Numbered from the stretch's first letter, positions 48,166 through 57,730 are shown. The stretch: DNA of 64,000 nt from Pseudomonas sp. A-1 (GCF_004801855.1 NZ_SSTC01000002.1:47169-111168); one strand, 5' to 3'. Translations and numbers: made by a program. The notes: generated by a model not told the origin, from the letters alone.

Positions 48166-48243
48166 GCACATTGCAAATGGTTAAAGTCGTTCGCTTTGCT
48201 CGCTGGGGCGGGTTAAAGTCCGCCCCTTAATCAAGCGTTAGGT
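48166..48243 (+). other. attC-like integron recombination site (first)
   Basis: Ends CCCCTTAATCAAGCGTTAGGT with the core GTTAGGT (48237-48243; GTTRRRY). Inside is GGGGCGG-GTTAAAGT-CCGCCCC and the typical GTTCGCTTTGCTCGCTGG stretch. The 5' half-core is degenerate (GCACATT). It sits right behind the CoiA-like gene and right before the next small gene. Confidence 0.6.
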
Positions 48244-48646
48244 GCTTATTGTGATTGCATTAGTAACTCCTCGCATTGCTGTTGGTACTGAGGACAACGA
48301 GGTCATTGCCGTCTTGCGGCTTTTTGGTAGTCCCGCGCGCGAAGAATCCGAACGGGAATATTGCTATCGGGTTGAAGCACCACTGTTTGAGCTGGCTGTC
48401 TATCCGCAAGACGCAGTCGTCCGGTCAGTCTGGTACGACGACCCCGCCGGACGAGAAACCGAACAAGGGCGAATCAACAAAGTGTACGCATATCTCACTC
48501 GCTATGGCCAGCTCACTGACTGGGAGCTTCGCCTTGATAACGGCTGGATGCACTACTGGTTCAACCCTGTCGCTCACGCCAAGATGGTCTACGGGGTACA
48601 TAAGGATGTCATTCGTTTCAATCGGTATGACGAGGGTCACGCCTAA
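48242..48646 (+). CDS. hypothetical cassette protein, 134 aa
   Basis: GTG start at 48242 (or 48251). MIALVTPRIAVGTEDNEVIA, YCYRVEAPLFELAVYPQDAV, NGWMHYWFNPVAHAKMVYGV. Composition is soluble, and no family is recognised. The stop codon TAA lies in the attC of the cassette (48641-48738), and the start abuts the GTTAGGT of the preceding site, which is how a gene cassette is built. Confidence 0.65.
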   Translation: MLIVIALVTPRIAVGTEDNEVIAVLRLFGSPAREESEREYCYRVEAPLFELAVYPQDAVVRSVWYDDPAGRETEQGRINKVYAYLTRYGQLTDWELRLDNGWMHYWFNPVAHAKMVYGVHKDVIRFNRYDEGHA

Positions 48647-48738
48647 TAAACGCTTCGAGCCGACCGCCCAAAAGGCTGTGTTTTTGGGTCTCCTCCGCGC
48701 TGCGCGCACCGGTGCTGGCTCAAGCTGCACGTTAGAGC
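48641..48738 (+). other. attC-like integron recombination site (second)
   Basis: Begins GCCTAATAAACGC (R''-like), contains CTTCGAGCCGACC (L'') and GGCTCAAGC (L'), and ends CACGTTAGAGC (R'-like). Read as a hairpin, L'' pairs with L' with one extra base (CTTCGAGCC against CTTGAGCC), the extra-helical base that is a hallmark of attC sites. Confidence 0.65.
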
Positions 48739-48746
48739 GCCCGTGC

Positions 48747-48845
48747 ATGCGGCGGGCAGTCGCGATCGGATTGTTCGCCTGCTGCGCCAATTATTGCTAC
48801 AGCCTCTCAGGCGGGCCGCATCCCAGATGGCTCCGAGCCTGGTGA
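48747..48845 (+). CDS. possible small cassette ORF, 32 aa
   Basis: Short ORF with an N-terminal hydrophobic stretch (MRRAVAIGLFACCANYCYSL) just after the second attC-like site. Could be a truncated cassette gene. The rest of the 334-base gap (48647-48980) holds the attC and an open frame with a membrane-like segment (LFALVWVSVLVMVGLLSALL, ending 48969) that may be another remnant or a TTG-started 38-residue peptide. Confidence 0.3.
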   Translation: MRRAVAIGLFACCANYCYSLSGGPHPRWLRAW

Positions 48846-48980
48846 CGCATTTTTGAATGAGAGGTTTGGCTTGTTTGCTCTGGTTTGGGTAAGTGTGTTG
48901 GTGATGGTTGGGCTTTTGAGTGCATTGTTGCTCGAGGCTAGTCGGATGGGGCTTGAACTTCAGTTGTAAGGGGTAAGTAA

Positions 48981-49667
48981 ATGGCAGGTGGTGAAGGTTC
49001 TGTGTCGGACAAAGGTCTAAAGTCGATAAAAGATCCTCGTGAAAAACTGTTGTTGAGTATGAGGGTTACCTCAAATTGCAGATACAGAGCTGCAATTCGT
49101 CTTAATATGAAGAGTGAGGCTTCATTTTTTGCTACGACATTTCTCTCTCTTGGGTTGATTTTGATTCCGCTGGTTCAAAGTTCAGGTGTTACGGTTTGCT
49201 TTGATGAAAAAGTTGCAGGCGCCATGCAGGTTTTTATGGCGGTCTGTGTGCTGGTTTACTCTGTGGTTATCTCTAAAGCTGGGTATGAGGTTAGGTCTGA
49301 GAAGCTTAATAGATGTGGTGATGATTTGAAGGAGTTGGCTAGGGAGCTCGAGCGGTCGGGTGATGCTGATGGGAAAGGTCTTGAATATTACAGTAGGCAA
49401 TACTCGATAATTTCTTCTACGTGCGAGAATCATGAGGATTTAGATTACCTTATATCTAGGTTGCACATGTCTAGGGATTACCATATTGATGGGGTTAAGA
49501 GAGTTTGGCTTATTGTGAAGTCCTGGCTTATGTTGCGGTTTATGTATTTTCTTCCCGCGCTATATGTGGGGATTGGTTTTTTCTTTTTTACTGATTTTAT
49601 TGGGGTAACAAAGTTCTATCCTGAGGTGTTTAAGGTCAATATCTGCATGTGCTCAACAGGAAGTTAG
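48981..49667 (+). CDS. SLATT-domain membrane effector (SLATT_5-like)
   Basis: 228 residues. A basic N terminus leads to RAAIRLNMKSEASFFATTFL (first membrane hairpin with ILIPLVQSS), a second segment (FMAVCVLVYSVVISKAGYEV), a coiled coil (SEKLNRCGDDLKELARELER) and YSRQYSIISSTCENHEDLDY, the pattern of the SLATT_5 group, followed by two more hydrophobic segments. SLATT proteins are 2TM effectors that form pores in several anti-phage systems. No nucleotide cyclase, RT or SLOG partner gene lies beside it. AT-rich, horizontally acquired. Confidence 0.75.
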   Translation: MAGGEGSVSDKGLKSIKDPREKLLLSMRVTSNCRYRAAIRLNMKSEASFFATTFLSLGLILIPLVQSSGVTVCFDEKVAGAMQVFMAVCVLVYSVVISKAGYEVRSEKLNRCGDDLKELARELERSGDADGKGLEYYSRQYSIISSTCENHEDLDYLISRLHMSRDYHIDGVKRVWLIVKSWLMLRFMYFLPALYVGIGFFFFTDFIGVTKFYPEVFKVNICMCSTGS

Positions 49668-49697
49668 ATTGATGGCGGAAGGTAGGGGTATGGCATA

Positions 49698-50162
49698 GTG
49701 CATAGGGCAGACCATGGCGCAGCCTTGTTAACCTTGCCCAACGCACTCTATTTCGCCACCATCAAGGACGATCCATTGATCGCCCCCTCCAAGCTCATCT
49801 TCCTCCCCGGCGCCTCCGGCAACACCGAGTTCTGGCTCCCTGCCGCCCAGCGCCTTGCCCATCCGGCGCAGCAGGTCCATATCGGCAGGCCCGGCTTCGG
49901 CAGCACGCCACCCGACCCGAGCGTGACCGGCATGGCCGAGCTACACATGCCCGTGCTGCTGCTCTGGGGTGACGCCGACCCGATCAGCCCCGTCCGCGTC
50001 GGCCAGCGCCTCGCCGAGCTGCTGCCCCGTGCCGAGCTGCACGTCATCCCAGGCGGTGGTCACGACCTGGGCTTCACCCATGCCGGCGAGGTGGCGAGGT
50101 TGATCGACAGGCACCTGGCCGTCGAGGGTGGGCTTCGGTCGCAATGCGCCGGAAGGGGATGA
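49698..50162 (+). pseudogene. alpha/beta-hydrolase with internal deletion
   Basis: The first half is the start of an alpha/beta-hydrolase (APSKLIFLPGASGNTEFWLP, HIGRPGFGSTPPDPSVTG). It is joined in frame to the C-terminal part (MPVLLLWGDADPISPVRVGQ, VIPGGGHDLGFTHAGEVARL). About 110-130 residues are missing between them, including the GxSxG nucleophile elbow, so the product cannot be an active hydrolase. Family members are around 260-290 residues. It lies beside the attachment site. Confidence 0.75.
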
Positions 50163-50386
50163 GCCAGAGCGACAGCATGCGAGGCGATCAGCTCTGATGA
50201 GTGGGGGATAGCTGGATGCAGGGAGGGGGAGGAGAGCTGCCCAGAACGGGCGAGGAGGGCGGAAAAATCGTTTCCGCAACTGAAAGGGAAGCCCGCGTAG
50301 AATGCGGCTTCCAGCGGTGCGAAATCGCTCCGGTTGCGGAAGCGATTTCGCCTGTAGGCCGCGCCAATGCTCAATTTCTCAGCAGA

Positions 50387-50442
50387 CTTGAAAACCGCCG
50401 ACGGGCAACCGTCCCAGAGTTCGAATCTCTGCGCTTCCGCCA
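50387..50442 (+). other. 3' fragment of tRNA-Ser(UGA): probable attR of the prophage
   Basis: The sequence runs from the anticodon loop (CTTGAAAACCGC, anticodon TGA) through the long variable arm (GACGGGCAACCGTC), T arm (CAGAGTTCGAATCTCTG) to the acceptor and CCA (CGCTTCCGCCA). Bases upstream do not form the 5' half (D-arm and 5' anticodon stem are lacking), although GGAAGCG at 50338 could mimic the acceptor. A tRNA 3' duplicate at one end is the signature of integration into a tRNA gene. As the tRNA is on the plus strand, the element lies to its left. Confidence 0.7.
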
Positions 50443-50453
50443 TCCATACAGCA

Positions 50454-50487
50454 CAAAGCCCCGGATTCCGGGGCTTTGTTGTTTCTG
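50454..50487 (+). terminator. terminator behind the tRNA fragment
   Basis: CAAAGCCCCGG-ATT-CCGGGGCTTTG followed by TTGTTT. Probably the original terminator of tRNA-Ser, host-derived. The 50163-50386 stretch between the hydrolase remnant and att holds one hairpin (CGAAATCGCT/AGCGATTTCG, 50320-50350) and nothing else clear. In 50488-50701 there is a short repeated GTTCCCCCA and no gene. Confidence 0.75.
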
Positions 50488-50701
50488 GAGTATTCTGTTC
50501 CCCCACTTGTTCCCCCATTCTGGCATTGCGTGAGTGCTTGCTGGTCCTACCCAGTCGCCCGCAATCGACTCCCAGGTCCCGCCCGCATCGCTTGGCAACG
50601 TGGCAGAATGCCCCCAGTCGACAGAAAAACGGTACATTTGCCGCAATTGAACGGCTCCGTCGCCATGTGGACGGCAGCCGGCAGGCAAGGATTCAGGGCT
50701 T

Positions 50702-53077
50702 ATGGACAAGAAATCGCTCACCGAACGGGACATCTGCACCAAGTTCATCACGCCGGCCATCGAGCAGGCCGGCTGGGACATCCACAAGCAGGTGCGTGAG
50801 GAAGTCAGCTTCACCAAGGGCCGCATCATCGTCCGTGGCAAGCTGCACAGCCGCGGTGAGGCCAAGCGCGCCGACTATGTGCTCTACCACCAGCCCAACG
50901 TCCCCATCGCTGTCATCGAGGCCAAGGACAACAAGCACTCGCTCGGCGCCGGCATGCAGCAGGCGTTGGGCTATGCCGATACCCTGGACGTGCCCTTCGT
51001 GTTCTCCAGCAACGGCGACGGCTTCCTGTTCCACGACCGCACCGGCACCGGCGAGCTGACCGAAACCGAGCTGAGCCTGGCGCAGTTCCCCAGCCCGGAC
51101 GAACTGTGGCAGCGCTATTGCCAGTGGAAGGGCCTGGACGACACGCTGCGCCAGAAGGTCGAGGCGCCGTACTACGACGACGGCTTCGGCCGCGCGCCGC
51201 GCTACTACCAGATCAACGCCATCAACCGCACCGTCGAGGCGGTGGCGCGCGGCCAGGATCGTATCCTGCTGGTGATGGCCACCGGCACCGGCAAGACCTA
51301 TACCGCCTTCCAGATCATCTGGCGGCTGTGGAAGTCCAAGCAGAAGAAACGCATCCTGTTCCTCGCCGACCGCAACATCCTGGTCGACCAGACCCGCAGC
51401 AACGACTTCAAGCCGTTCGGCCAGGCGATGACCAAGATTGCCAAGCGGCAGATCGACACCTCCTACGAGATCTACCTGTCGCTGTACCAGGCTGTCACCG
51501 GCAGCGAGGAAGAGAAGAACATCTACAAGCAGTTCTCCCCGGACTTCTTCGACCTGGTGGTGATCGACGAATGCCACCGCGGCAGCGCCGCCGAAGACTC
51601 TGCCTGGCGCGAGATCCTCGACTACTTCTCCAGCGCCACCCACGTCGGTCTGACCGCCACGCCCAAGGAAACCCGCGAGGTTTCCAGCATCCACTACTTC
51701 GGCGAGCCGGTGTACAGCTACACCCTCAAGCAGGGCATCGACGACGGCTTCCTCGCCCCCTACAAGGTGGTGCGCATCGACTTCGACAAGGACCTGCTTG
51801 GCTGGCGCCCGCCCAAGGGCATGCGCGACAAGAACGGCGAGCTGATCGAGGACCGCATCTACAACCTCAAGGACATGGACCGCCAGCTGGTCATCGAGGC
51901 GCGTACCCAGAAGGTCGCCGAAAAGGTCACAGAGTTCCTCAAGGCCACCGATCCGTTCCAGAAGACCATCATCTTCTGCGACGACATCAACCATGCCGAG
52001 CGCATGCGCCAGGCGCTGGTCAACCTCAATCCCGAGCGGGTGGCCGAGAACCGCAAGTACGTCATGCGCATCACCGGCGACGACCAGGAAGGCAAGGCCG
52101 AGCTCGACAACTTCATCAACCCGGAAGAGCGCTACCCGGTCATCGCCACCACCAGCAAGCTGATGACCACCGGCGTCGATGCGCAGACCTGCAAGCTGAT
52201 CGTCCTCGACCAGCACATCAAGTCGATGACCGAATTCAAGCAGATCATCGGCCGTGGCACGCGGATCAACGAGGACTACGGTAAGTACTGGTTCACCATC
52301 ATGGACTTCAAGAAGGCCACCGAGCTGTTCGCCGATCCGGCCTTCGACGGCGAGCCGGTACAGATCTACGCCCCACAGGGCGACGACTCCCCGGTGCCGC
52401 CCGACGATGGTGTGGAAGGCGATGGCATCGTCGCTGGCGACCTGGGGCAGGGTGATGGCGACGAGTTCGGCGAGCTGGGCGAAGGCGACGGCAAGAAACG
52501 CATCAAGTACGTGATCGACAACGTGCCGATCTCGGTGATCGCCGAGCGCGTGCAGTACTACGGCCCGGACGGCAAGCTGATCACCGAATCCCTGCGCGAC
52601 TACACCCGCGCCTGCGTGCAGAAGCAGTTCGCCTCGCTGGACGACTTCCTGCGCCGCTGGAGCGATGCCGAGCAGAAGAAGGCGATCATTGACGAGCTGG
52701 CCGCTCAGGGCGTGCTCTGGGAAGCGCTGAGCGAGGAGGTTGAAGCCAAGCTGGCCAAGCCGCTCGATCCCTTCGACCTCATATGCCATGTCGCCTTCGA
52801 CCAGCCACCGTTGTCGCGCCGCGAACGCGCCGAGCAGGTGAAGAAGCGCAACTACTTCGGCAAGTACCAAGGCACCGCCCGCCAGGTGCTGGAGGCGCTG
52901 CTCGACAAGTACGCTGACACTGGAGTTGAGCACATCGAGGACATCAAGATCCTGCAGCTGGCGCCCTTCAGCCAGATCGGCGCTCCGATAGAGCTGGTCA
53001 AGGCGTTCGGTGGAAGGCCCTCATTCAGCGCAGCGGTACGCGACCTTGAGCACGCCATTTACGAGAATGCTCAATGA
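50702..53077 (+). CDS. hsdR: Type I restriction endonuclease subunit R (EcoEI-like)
   Basis: 791 residues. N-terminal nuclease region with [20 protein letters not shown]. Then a helicase motor: motif I ATGTGKT (about residue 196), DECHR (about 289), TATPKE, motif VI GRGTRI. The HsdR motor translocates DNA and cuts far from the recognition site. An acidic Gly/Asp-rich linker lies near residue 560-600. The stop overlaps the next start by 4 bases. First gene of the operon, just outside the attachment site of the prophage. Confidence 0.93.
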   Translation: MDKKSLTERDICTKFITPAIEQAGWDIHKQVREEVSFTKGRIIVRGKLHSRGEAKRADYVLYHQPNVPIAVIEAKDNKHSLGAGMQQALGYADTLDVPFVFSSNGDGFLFHDRTGTGELTETELSLAQFPSPDELWQRYCQWKGLDDTLRQKVEAPYYDDGFGRAPRYYQINAINRTVEAVARGQDRILLVMATGTGKTYTAFQIIWRLWKSKQKKRILFLADRNILVDQTRSNDFKPFGQAMTKIAKRQIDTSYEIYLSLYQAVTGSEEEKNIYKQFSPDFFDLVVIDECHRGSAAEDSAWREILDYFSSATHVGLTATPKETREVSSIHYFGEPVYSYTLKQGIDDGFLAPYKVVRIDFDKDLLGWRPPKGMRDKNGELIEDRIYNLKDMDRQLVIEARTQKVAEKVTEFLKATDPFQKTIIFCDDINHAERMRQALVNLNPERVAENRKYVMRITGDDQEGKAELDNFINPEERYPVIATTSKLMTTGVDAQTCKLIVLDQHIKSMTEFKQIIGRGTRINEDYGKYWFTIMDFKKATELFADPAFDGEPVQIYAPQGDDSPVPPDDGVEGDGIVAGDLGQGDGDEFGELGEGDGKKRIKYVIDNVPISVIAERVQYYGPDGKLITESLRDYTRACVQKQFASLDDFLRRWSDAEQKKAIIDELAAQGVLWEALSEEVEAKLAKPLDPFDLICHVAFDQPPLSRRERAEQVKKRNYFGKYQGTARQVLEALLDKYADTGVEHIEDIKILQLAPFSQIGAPIELVKAFGGRPSFSAAVRDLEHAIYENAQ

Positions 53078-54495
53078 GTCGAGTGATCTGCATCAGCGCG
53101 GGTCAGCTACAGGTCAAGAAAGCCGACACCCCAATCAATCGCCGGCACCAGTACTTGAACTACGGCCTCCTCTCGTTGGCCACCGTCTTGAGTCGGAACG
53201 GCTTCGACTCCGTGGTTCTGCACGGCCATTTTGATCAACCTGAAGTGCTGCTCCAGCAGGCTGAAAACCAGGGGCTGACAGGCCGCAATGCCCTGCCCGT
53301 GCTCATATCGCTGCCCAGCTTCTATGCGGTCGAATGGGCCAGCCGGTTCATGCAACAGGCTAAAGCGAGGCATCCCGAAATTCGCTTTATCGTGGGTGGG
53401 CGCTGGGTCGTGGGCGATCACCCCGAACGGCTCAAGTCACTGCTGCCCCTGGCAGACCGCGTGATCGTAGGGCTTGCCGAACGTGAGATCGTCGACCTGC
53501 TGGGCGGCCCACGCGCTCGAGCAAGCCTCTTGATAGGCCCGCAGGCAATAGAAAGCTCGATACTCGACTATCGCCTGCTACATCGGCGCGAGCTGTACCA
53601 ACCCAGTATCGAAGTCTCGCGTGGCTGTGGCATGGGTTGCAGCTTTTGCCAGGAACGTAGCGAGCGCCTACAGCCTCTCAAGCCTGCAGAACAGGTGGTC
53701 AACGAGCTCTCGGCCACGCTGCTGCGCGACGGGCTGATCGAAATGACGCCGTACTTCGAAGCATCCATGTTCGTCCCGAGCCAGCGCTGGGCCCACGAGT
53801 TTGCCGAAGCTCTCACCCAGGCCGATTTGGACCTGCGCTGGCGCAGCGAGGGGCGCGTCGACAACATCCGCCCGGAGCTGATCCCCCACCTGGCGGCCAC
53901 CGGCCTCACCGTGCTGGACCTCGGCCTTGAAAGTGCCAGCCTCCAGCAATTGCAGAGGATGAAAAAGAGCAAACAGCCGCAGCGCTATCTGGAGAAGGCC
54001 GCCCGCTTGCTGGAGGCCTGCGCTGACAACGGCATTAAGGTCAAAGTGAACCTGCTGCTGTTCGCGGGCGAAACGGACGACACCGTGGTAGAGACCCTGA
54101 GCTGGCTAGATGCCCGCAGGGACCAGTTCTATGGCGTGTCGGTGGGCCCAGTCATCGCGTATGTCTGGCCGGGTGAAAGCGAAAGCTACCTGGCCGAGCT
54201 GGCCCCGTTTGGCGCTTCGTTCAACTGCTCGCCCTGTATTGGCGTCACCCATCTGAACCTTAGCCCGCAGATGAGCCATGAGCGCGCACTGGCGGTTTCA
54301 CGTGAAATCAGCCGACGCTACATGAGCGCTGAACGTTATTACCTGCTCAAATCCTTTTCCTACTTCGCACGCGACTACCGCTACAAGGACTTTCTCGAAG
54401 ACGTCGCCAGCACCTCGCTGCCGATGAGCTTCGATACCACTAATCTGCCGGCGTCGGTCAGTCACGCCCGGCACCCTACTGAATCGATTGCCTAA
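53074..54495 (+). CDS. B12-binding-type radical SAM protein inside the Type I RM operon
   Basis: 473 residues. The N-terminal Rossmann-like part ([40 protein letters not shown]) resembles cobalamin-binding domains, without a clear DxHxxG. The radical SAM core holds CGMGCSFC (Cys185, 189, 192; CxxxCxxC), then the [16 protein letters not shown] and [20 protein letters not shown] segments with the usual SAM strands. Overlaps hsdR by ATGA and ends 3 bases before hsdM, so is an integral operon member. Substrate unknown. Not a viperin and not DpdA by sequence. It is an unusual component for a Type I system. Confidence 0.85.
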   Translation: MSRVICISAGQLQVKKADTPINRRHQYLNYGLLSLATVLSRNGFDSVVLHGHFDQPEVLLQQAENQGLTGRNALPVLISLPSFYAVEWASRFMQQAKARHPEIRFIVGGRWVVGDHPERLKSLLPLADRVIVGLAEREIVDLLGGPRARASLLIGPQAIESSILDYRLLHRRELYQPSIEVSRGCGMGCSFCQERSERLQPLKPAEQVVNELSATLLRDGLIEMTPYFEASMFVPSQRWAHEFAEALTQADLDLRWRSEGRVDNIRPELIPHLAATGLTVLDLGLESASLQQLQRMKKSKQPQRYLEKAARLLEACADNGIKVKVNLLLFAGETDDTVVETLSWLDARRDQFYGVSVGPVIAYVWPGESESYLAELAPFGASFNCSPCIGVTHLNLSPQMSHERALAVSREISRRYMSAERYYLLKSFSYFARDYRYKDFLEDVASTSLPMSFDTTNLPASVSHARHPTESIA

Positions 54496-54498
54496 GCC

Positions 54499-55983
54499 AT
54501 GACTATTTCCAGCACCATCAAATCCATCCAGGACATCATGCGCAAGGACGTCGGCGTCGACGGCGATGCGCAGCGCATCGGCCAGCTGGTGTGGATGCTG
54601 TTCCTGAAGATCTTCGACGACCGCGAGATGGAGTGGGAGCTGCTCGACGACGACTACCGCTCGCCGATCCCGGAGAGCTACCGCTGGCGCAACTGGGCGG
54701 CCGATCCGGAGGGCATCACCGGCGATGCGCTGAAGGAGTTCATCGACAGCCGCCTGTTCCCGACCCTGCAGACCCTCGACCAGTACAGCCAGACGCCGGC
54801 CGCCTTCGTGGTGCGCGGGGTGTTCGAGGATGCCTACAACTACATGAAGTCCGGCCAGTTGATCCGCCAGGTGATCAACAAGATCCAGGAGGGCGTCGAC
54901 TTCAACAAGGCCCAGGAACGCCACGCCTTCGGCGACATGTACGAGCAGCTGCTGCGCGACCTGCAGAACGCCGGCAATGCCGGCGAGTTCTACACCCCGC
55001 GCCCGGTCACCGAGTTCATGGTGCGCATGGTCGATCCCAAGCTGGATGAGAAAGTGATGGACCCGGCCTGCGGTACCGGCGGCTTCCTCACCTGCACCAT
55101 CGAGCACAAGCGCCAGCACTACGTGAAGACCGCCGAGGACGAGCGCGCCTTGCAGGCCAGCATCTTCGGCGTGGAGAAGAAGCCGCTGCCGCACCTGCTG
55201 GCCACCACCAACATGATCCTCCACGGCATCGAGGTGCCCAGCCAGATCCGCCACGACAATACCCTGGCCCGCCCGCTGATCAGTTGGGGTCCGAAGGAGC
55301 GGGTCGACTGCATCGTCGCCAACCCGCCGTTCGGCGGCATGGAGGAGGACGGCATCGAGGCCAACTTCCCGGCCGCCTTCCGCACCCGCGAAACCGCCGA
55401 CCTGTTCCTGGTGCTGATCATGCACCTGCTCAAGGACGGCGGCCGCGCCGCCGTGGTGCTGCCAGACGGCTTCCTGTTCGGCGAGGGCATCAAGTCGCGG
55501 ATCAAGGAAAAGCTGCTCACCGAGTGCAACCTGCACACCATCGTTCGCCTGCCCAACGGCGTGTTCAACCCCTACACCGGCATCAAGACCAACCTGCTGT
55601 TCTTCACCAAGGGCACGCCGACCAAACACGTCTGGTTCTACGAGCACCCGTACCCGCCCGGCTACAAGAACTACAGCAAGACCCGCCCGATGCGCGTCGA
55701 GGAATTCGCCGCCGAGCAGGCCTGGTGGGGCAGCGAGGCCGACGGCTTCGCCAGCCGCGTGGAGAACGAATTCGCCTGGATGGTCAGCGTCGAGGAGCTG
55801 CAGGCGCGCAACTGGAACCTCGACTGCAAGAACCCCCACGTCGGCGAGCAGGAAAGCCACGACCCGGACGAGCTGCTGTGCGACTATGCCAAGTTGCAGG
55901 ACGAGATCGCCGGCCTGCGCGACCAGCTCAAGGCGGTGCTGGCCGAAGCGCTGGCCCCTCATAAAGAGGAGGGTGAGGCATGA
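54499..55983 (+). CDS. hsdM: Type I modification methyltransferase subunit M
   Basis: 494 residues with an N-terminal helical domain and the N6-adenine methyltransferase core: VMDPACGTGGFL (motif I, about residue 188) and IVANPPFGG (motif IV, about 275). NAGEFYTPRPVTEFMVRMVD marks the M-subunit family. It methylates the target adenine in the HsdM2S complex. The C-terminal coiled coil (YAKLQDEIAGLRDQLKAVLA) contacts HsdS. Stop overlaps hsdS start. Confidence 0.95.
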   Translation: MTISSTIKSIQDIMRKDVGVDGDAQRIGQLVWMLFLKIFDDREMEWELLDDDYRSPIPESYRWRNWAADPEGITGDALKEFIDSRLFPTLQTLDQYSQTPAAFVVRGVFEDAYNYMKSGQLIRQVINKIQEGVDFNKAQERHAFGDMYEQLLRDLQNAGNAGEFYTPRPVTEFMVRMVDPKLDEKVMDPACGTGGFLTCTIEHKRQHYVKTAEDERALQASIFGVEKKPLPHLLATTNMILHGIEVPSQIRHDNTLARPLISWGPKERVDCIVANPPFGGMEEDGIEANFPAAFRTRETADLFLVLIMHLLKDGGRAAVVLPDGFLFGEGIKSRIKEKLLTECNLHTIVRLPNGVFNPYTGIKTNLLFFTKGTPTKHVWFYEHPYPPGYKNYSKTRPMRVEEFAAEQAWWGSEADGFASRVENEFAWMVSVEELQARNWNLDCKNPHVGEQESHDPDELLCDYAKLQDEIAGLRDQLKAVLAEALAPHKEEGEA

Positions 55984-57701
55984 CCGCGCTGCTCACCGAC
56001 AACCTGCCGCTACTGGCTGGTGCGCCCAATGGCATCAAGAAACTGCGCGAGCTGATTCTGGAGCTGGCGGTGCGCGGCAAGCTGGTGCCGCAGGACCCCA
56101 GTGACGAGCCGGCCAGCGAACTGCTCAAGCGCATTACCGAGGAAAAGGCGCGGCTGGTGGCTGAGGGCAGGATCAGGAAGCAGAAGCCGCTGGCGGAGAT
56201 TGGCGAGGAGGAAAAATCATTCGAGCTGCCAGCAGGGTGGGGATGGACCCGACTGGGTAGCCAGGTTGTCGAAAGTGGCGCGGGTTGGAGTCCCAGTTGC
56301 GAGCCAAGGCCAAGAGAAGGCAGCGAGTGGGGAGTCCTCAAGGTCAGCGCTGTTTCGTGGGGCGTTTACCAACCCGAGGAGAACAAGGCGCTTCCTGCAA
56401 GTTTGGAGGCCCGCCCCGAGCATGAAGTTGCTGAAGGCGACTTTTTGGTTTCACGCGCAAACACTGCGGAGCTTGTCGCTCGAAGCGTCGTAGTCGAGAC
56501 GACGCCGAGCCATCTGATGCTGAGCGACAAGATCGTTCGGCTTAAGCTGACCTCGCTCTGTGAGCGACGCTATGTGAACTTGGCAAATAGCGCGCCTTTG
56601 GCTCGTTACTACTACAGCCAGGTAGCTGGCGGCACCAGCAGCTCCATGAAAAATGTTTCGCGCGAGCAGATTTTGAGTCTTCCGATTGCGCTGCCACCCC
56701 TCGCCGAACAACAGCGCATCGTCGCCAAGGTCGACGAGCTGATGGCCCTGTGCGACCGCCTGGAAGCCCGCCAGGCTGACGCCGCAAGCGCCCACGCCCG
56801 GCTGGTGCAGGCGCTGCTCGACAGCCTGACCCAGGCCAGCGCCGCCGACGACTTCGCCGCCAGCTGGCAGCGCCTGGTTGAGCATTTCCACAGCCTGTTC
56901 ACCAGCGAATCCAGCATCGACGCCCTCAAGCAGACCCTGCTGCAACTGGCGGTGATGGGCAAACTCGTCCCGCAAGATCCCAACGATGAGCCGGCTGGCG
57001 AGTCTGGAGTGAAATTTTCAACCGTAAACGAGCGGTTGGTTGAAGATGGAAAGATTAAGGTAAAAAAACCACTAGATGCTGTGGAAGAGGTCGATAAGCC
57101 ATTTGAGCTGCCCCTGGGGTGGGTGTGGCAGTGGCTGCCTGATATTTCTTTTTTTCAGGAAGGCCCAGGGATCATGGCTAAGGACTTCAGGTCTTCCGGG
57201 GTGCCGTTGATTCGGATTTCGGGAATGCATGGCCCCCTTGTTTCGTTGAATGGATGCAATTTCCTTGAGGAGGATATGGTTGAAAGTAAATGGAGTCACT
57301 TCAGGCTGGAGCTTGGTGATATCGTTCTTTCTTCTAGTGCATCCCTAGGGAAGGTTGCCAAGGTTGGCGGTGCTGCGGTTGGGAGTGTTGCGTACACAGG
57401 GTTAATTAGATTTAAGGTTTTTGACTTTATCTTTGATGAATATTTGATTAGGTTTCTTGGGTCTGGTGAGTTTGCGCGGCAGATTGAAAATAATAAGAGG
57501 GGGGCTGCAATTTCGCACTTTGGTCCAACACATTTACGAAAAATGATAGTTCCAGTTCCTCCTTTTATGGAACAAAAACGCATCGTCGCCAAGCTCGACG
57601 AACTGTTTGCCCTCTGCGACCAGCTCAAGGCCCGGCTGACCGCCGCCCGCCAGCTCCACGAGCGGCTGGTCGGGGCGCTGGTCGAGCAGGCGGTGGCCTG
57701 A
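55980..57701 (+). CDS. hsdS: Type I specificity subunit S
   Basis: 573 residues with two target-recognition domains and two matching conserved helices: LRELILELAVRGKLVPQDPS and LKQTLLQLAVMGKLVPQDPN. These are followed by the repeated ELP-GW and EQQRIVAKVDELMALCDRLE / KRIVAKLDELFALCDQLKAR coiled coils. The second TRD (about 57000-57570) is AT-rich and differs in base composition from the flanks, a sign of TRD replacement. HsdS sets the bipartite recognition sequence of the enzyme. Confidence 0.93.
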   Translation: MTALLTDNLPLLAGAPNGIKKLRELILELAVRGKLVPQDPSDEPASELLKRITEEKARLVAEGRIRKQKPLAEIGEEEKSFELPAGWGWTRLGSQVVESGAGWSPSCEPRPREGSEWGVLKVSAVSWGVYQPEENKALPASLEARPEHEVAEGDFLVSRANTAELVARSVVVETTPSHLMLSDKIVRLKLTSLCERRYVNLANSAPLARYYYSQVAGGTSSSMKNVSREQILSLPIALPPLAEQQRIVAKVDELMALCDRLEARQADAASAHARLVQALLDSLTQASAADDFAASWQRLVEHFHSLFTSESSIDALKQTLLQLAVMGKLVPQDPNDEPAGESGVKFSTVNERLVEDGKIKVKKPLDAVEEVDKPFELPLGWVWQWLPDISFFQEGPGIMAKDFRSSGVPLIRISGMHGPLVSLNGCNFLEEDMVESKWSHFRLELGDIVLSSSASLGKVAKVGGAAVGSVAYTGLIRFKVFDFIFDEYLIRFLGSGEFARQIENNKRGAAISHFGPTHLRKMIVPVPPFMEQKRIVAKLDELFALCDQLKARLTAARQLHERLVGALVEQAVA

Positions 57702-57730
57702 TCTTCATCTCCTTACACGGACGTAAACCC

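Noticed and set aside
50060..50518. ORF reading FELWDGCPSAVFKSAEKLS on the minus strand across the tRNA fragment
   Set aside because: It is the common spurious translation of tRNA-Ser and its terminator.
50693..52933. 746-residue minus-strand ORF
   Set aside because: Shadow of hsdR.
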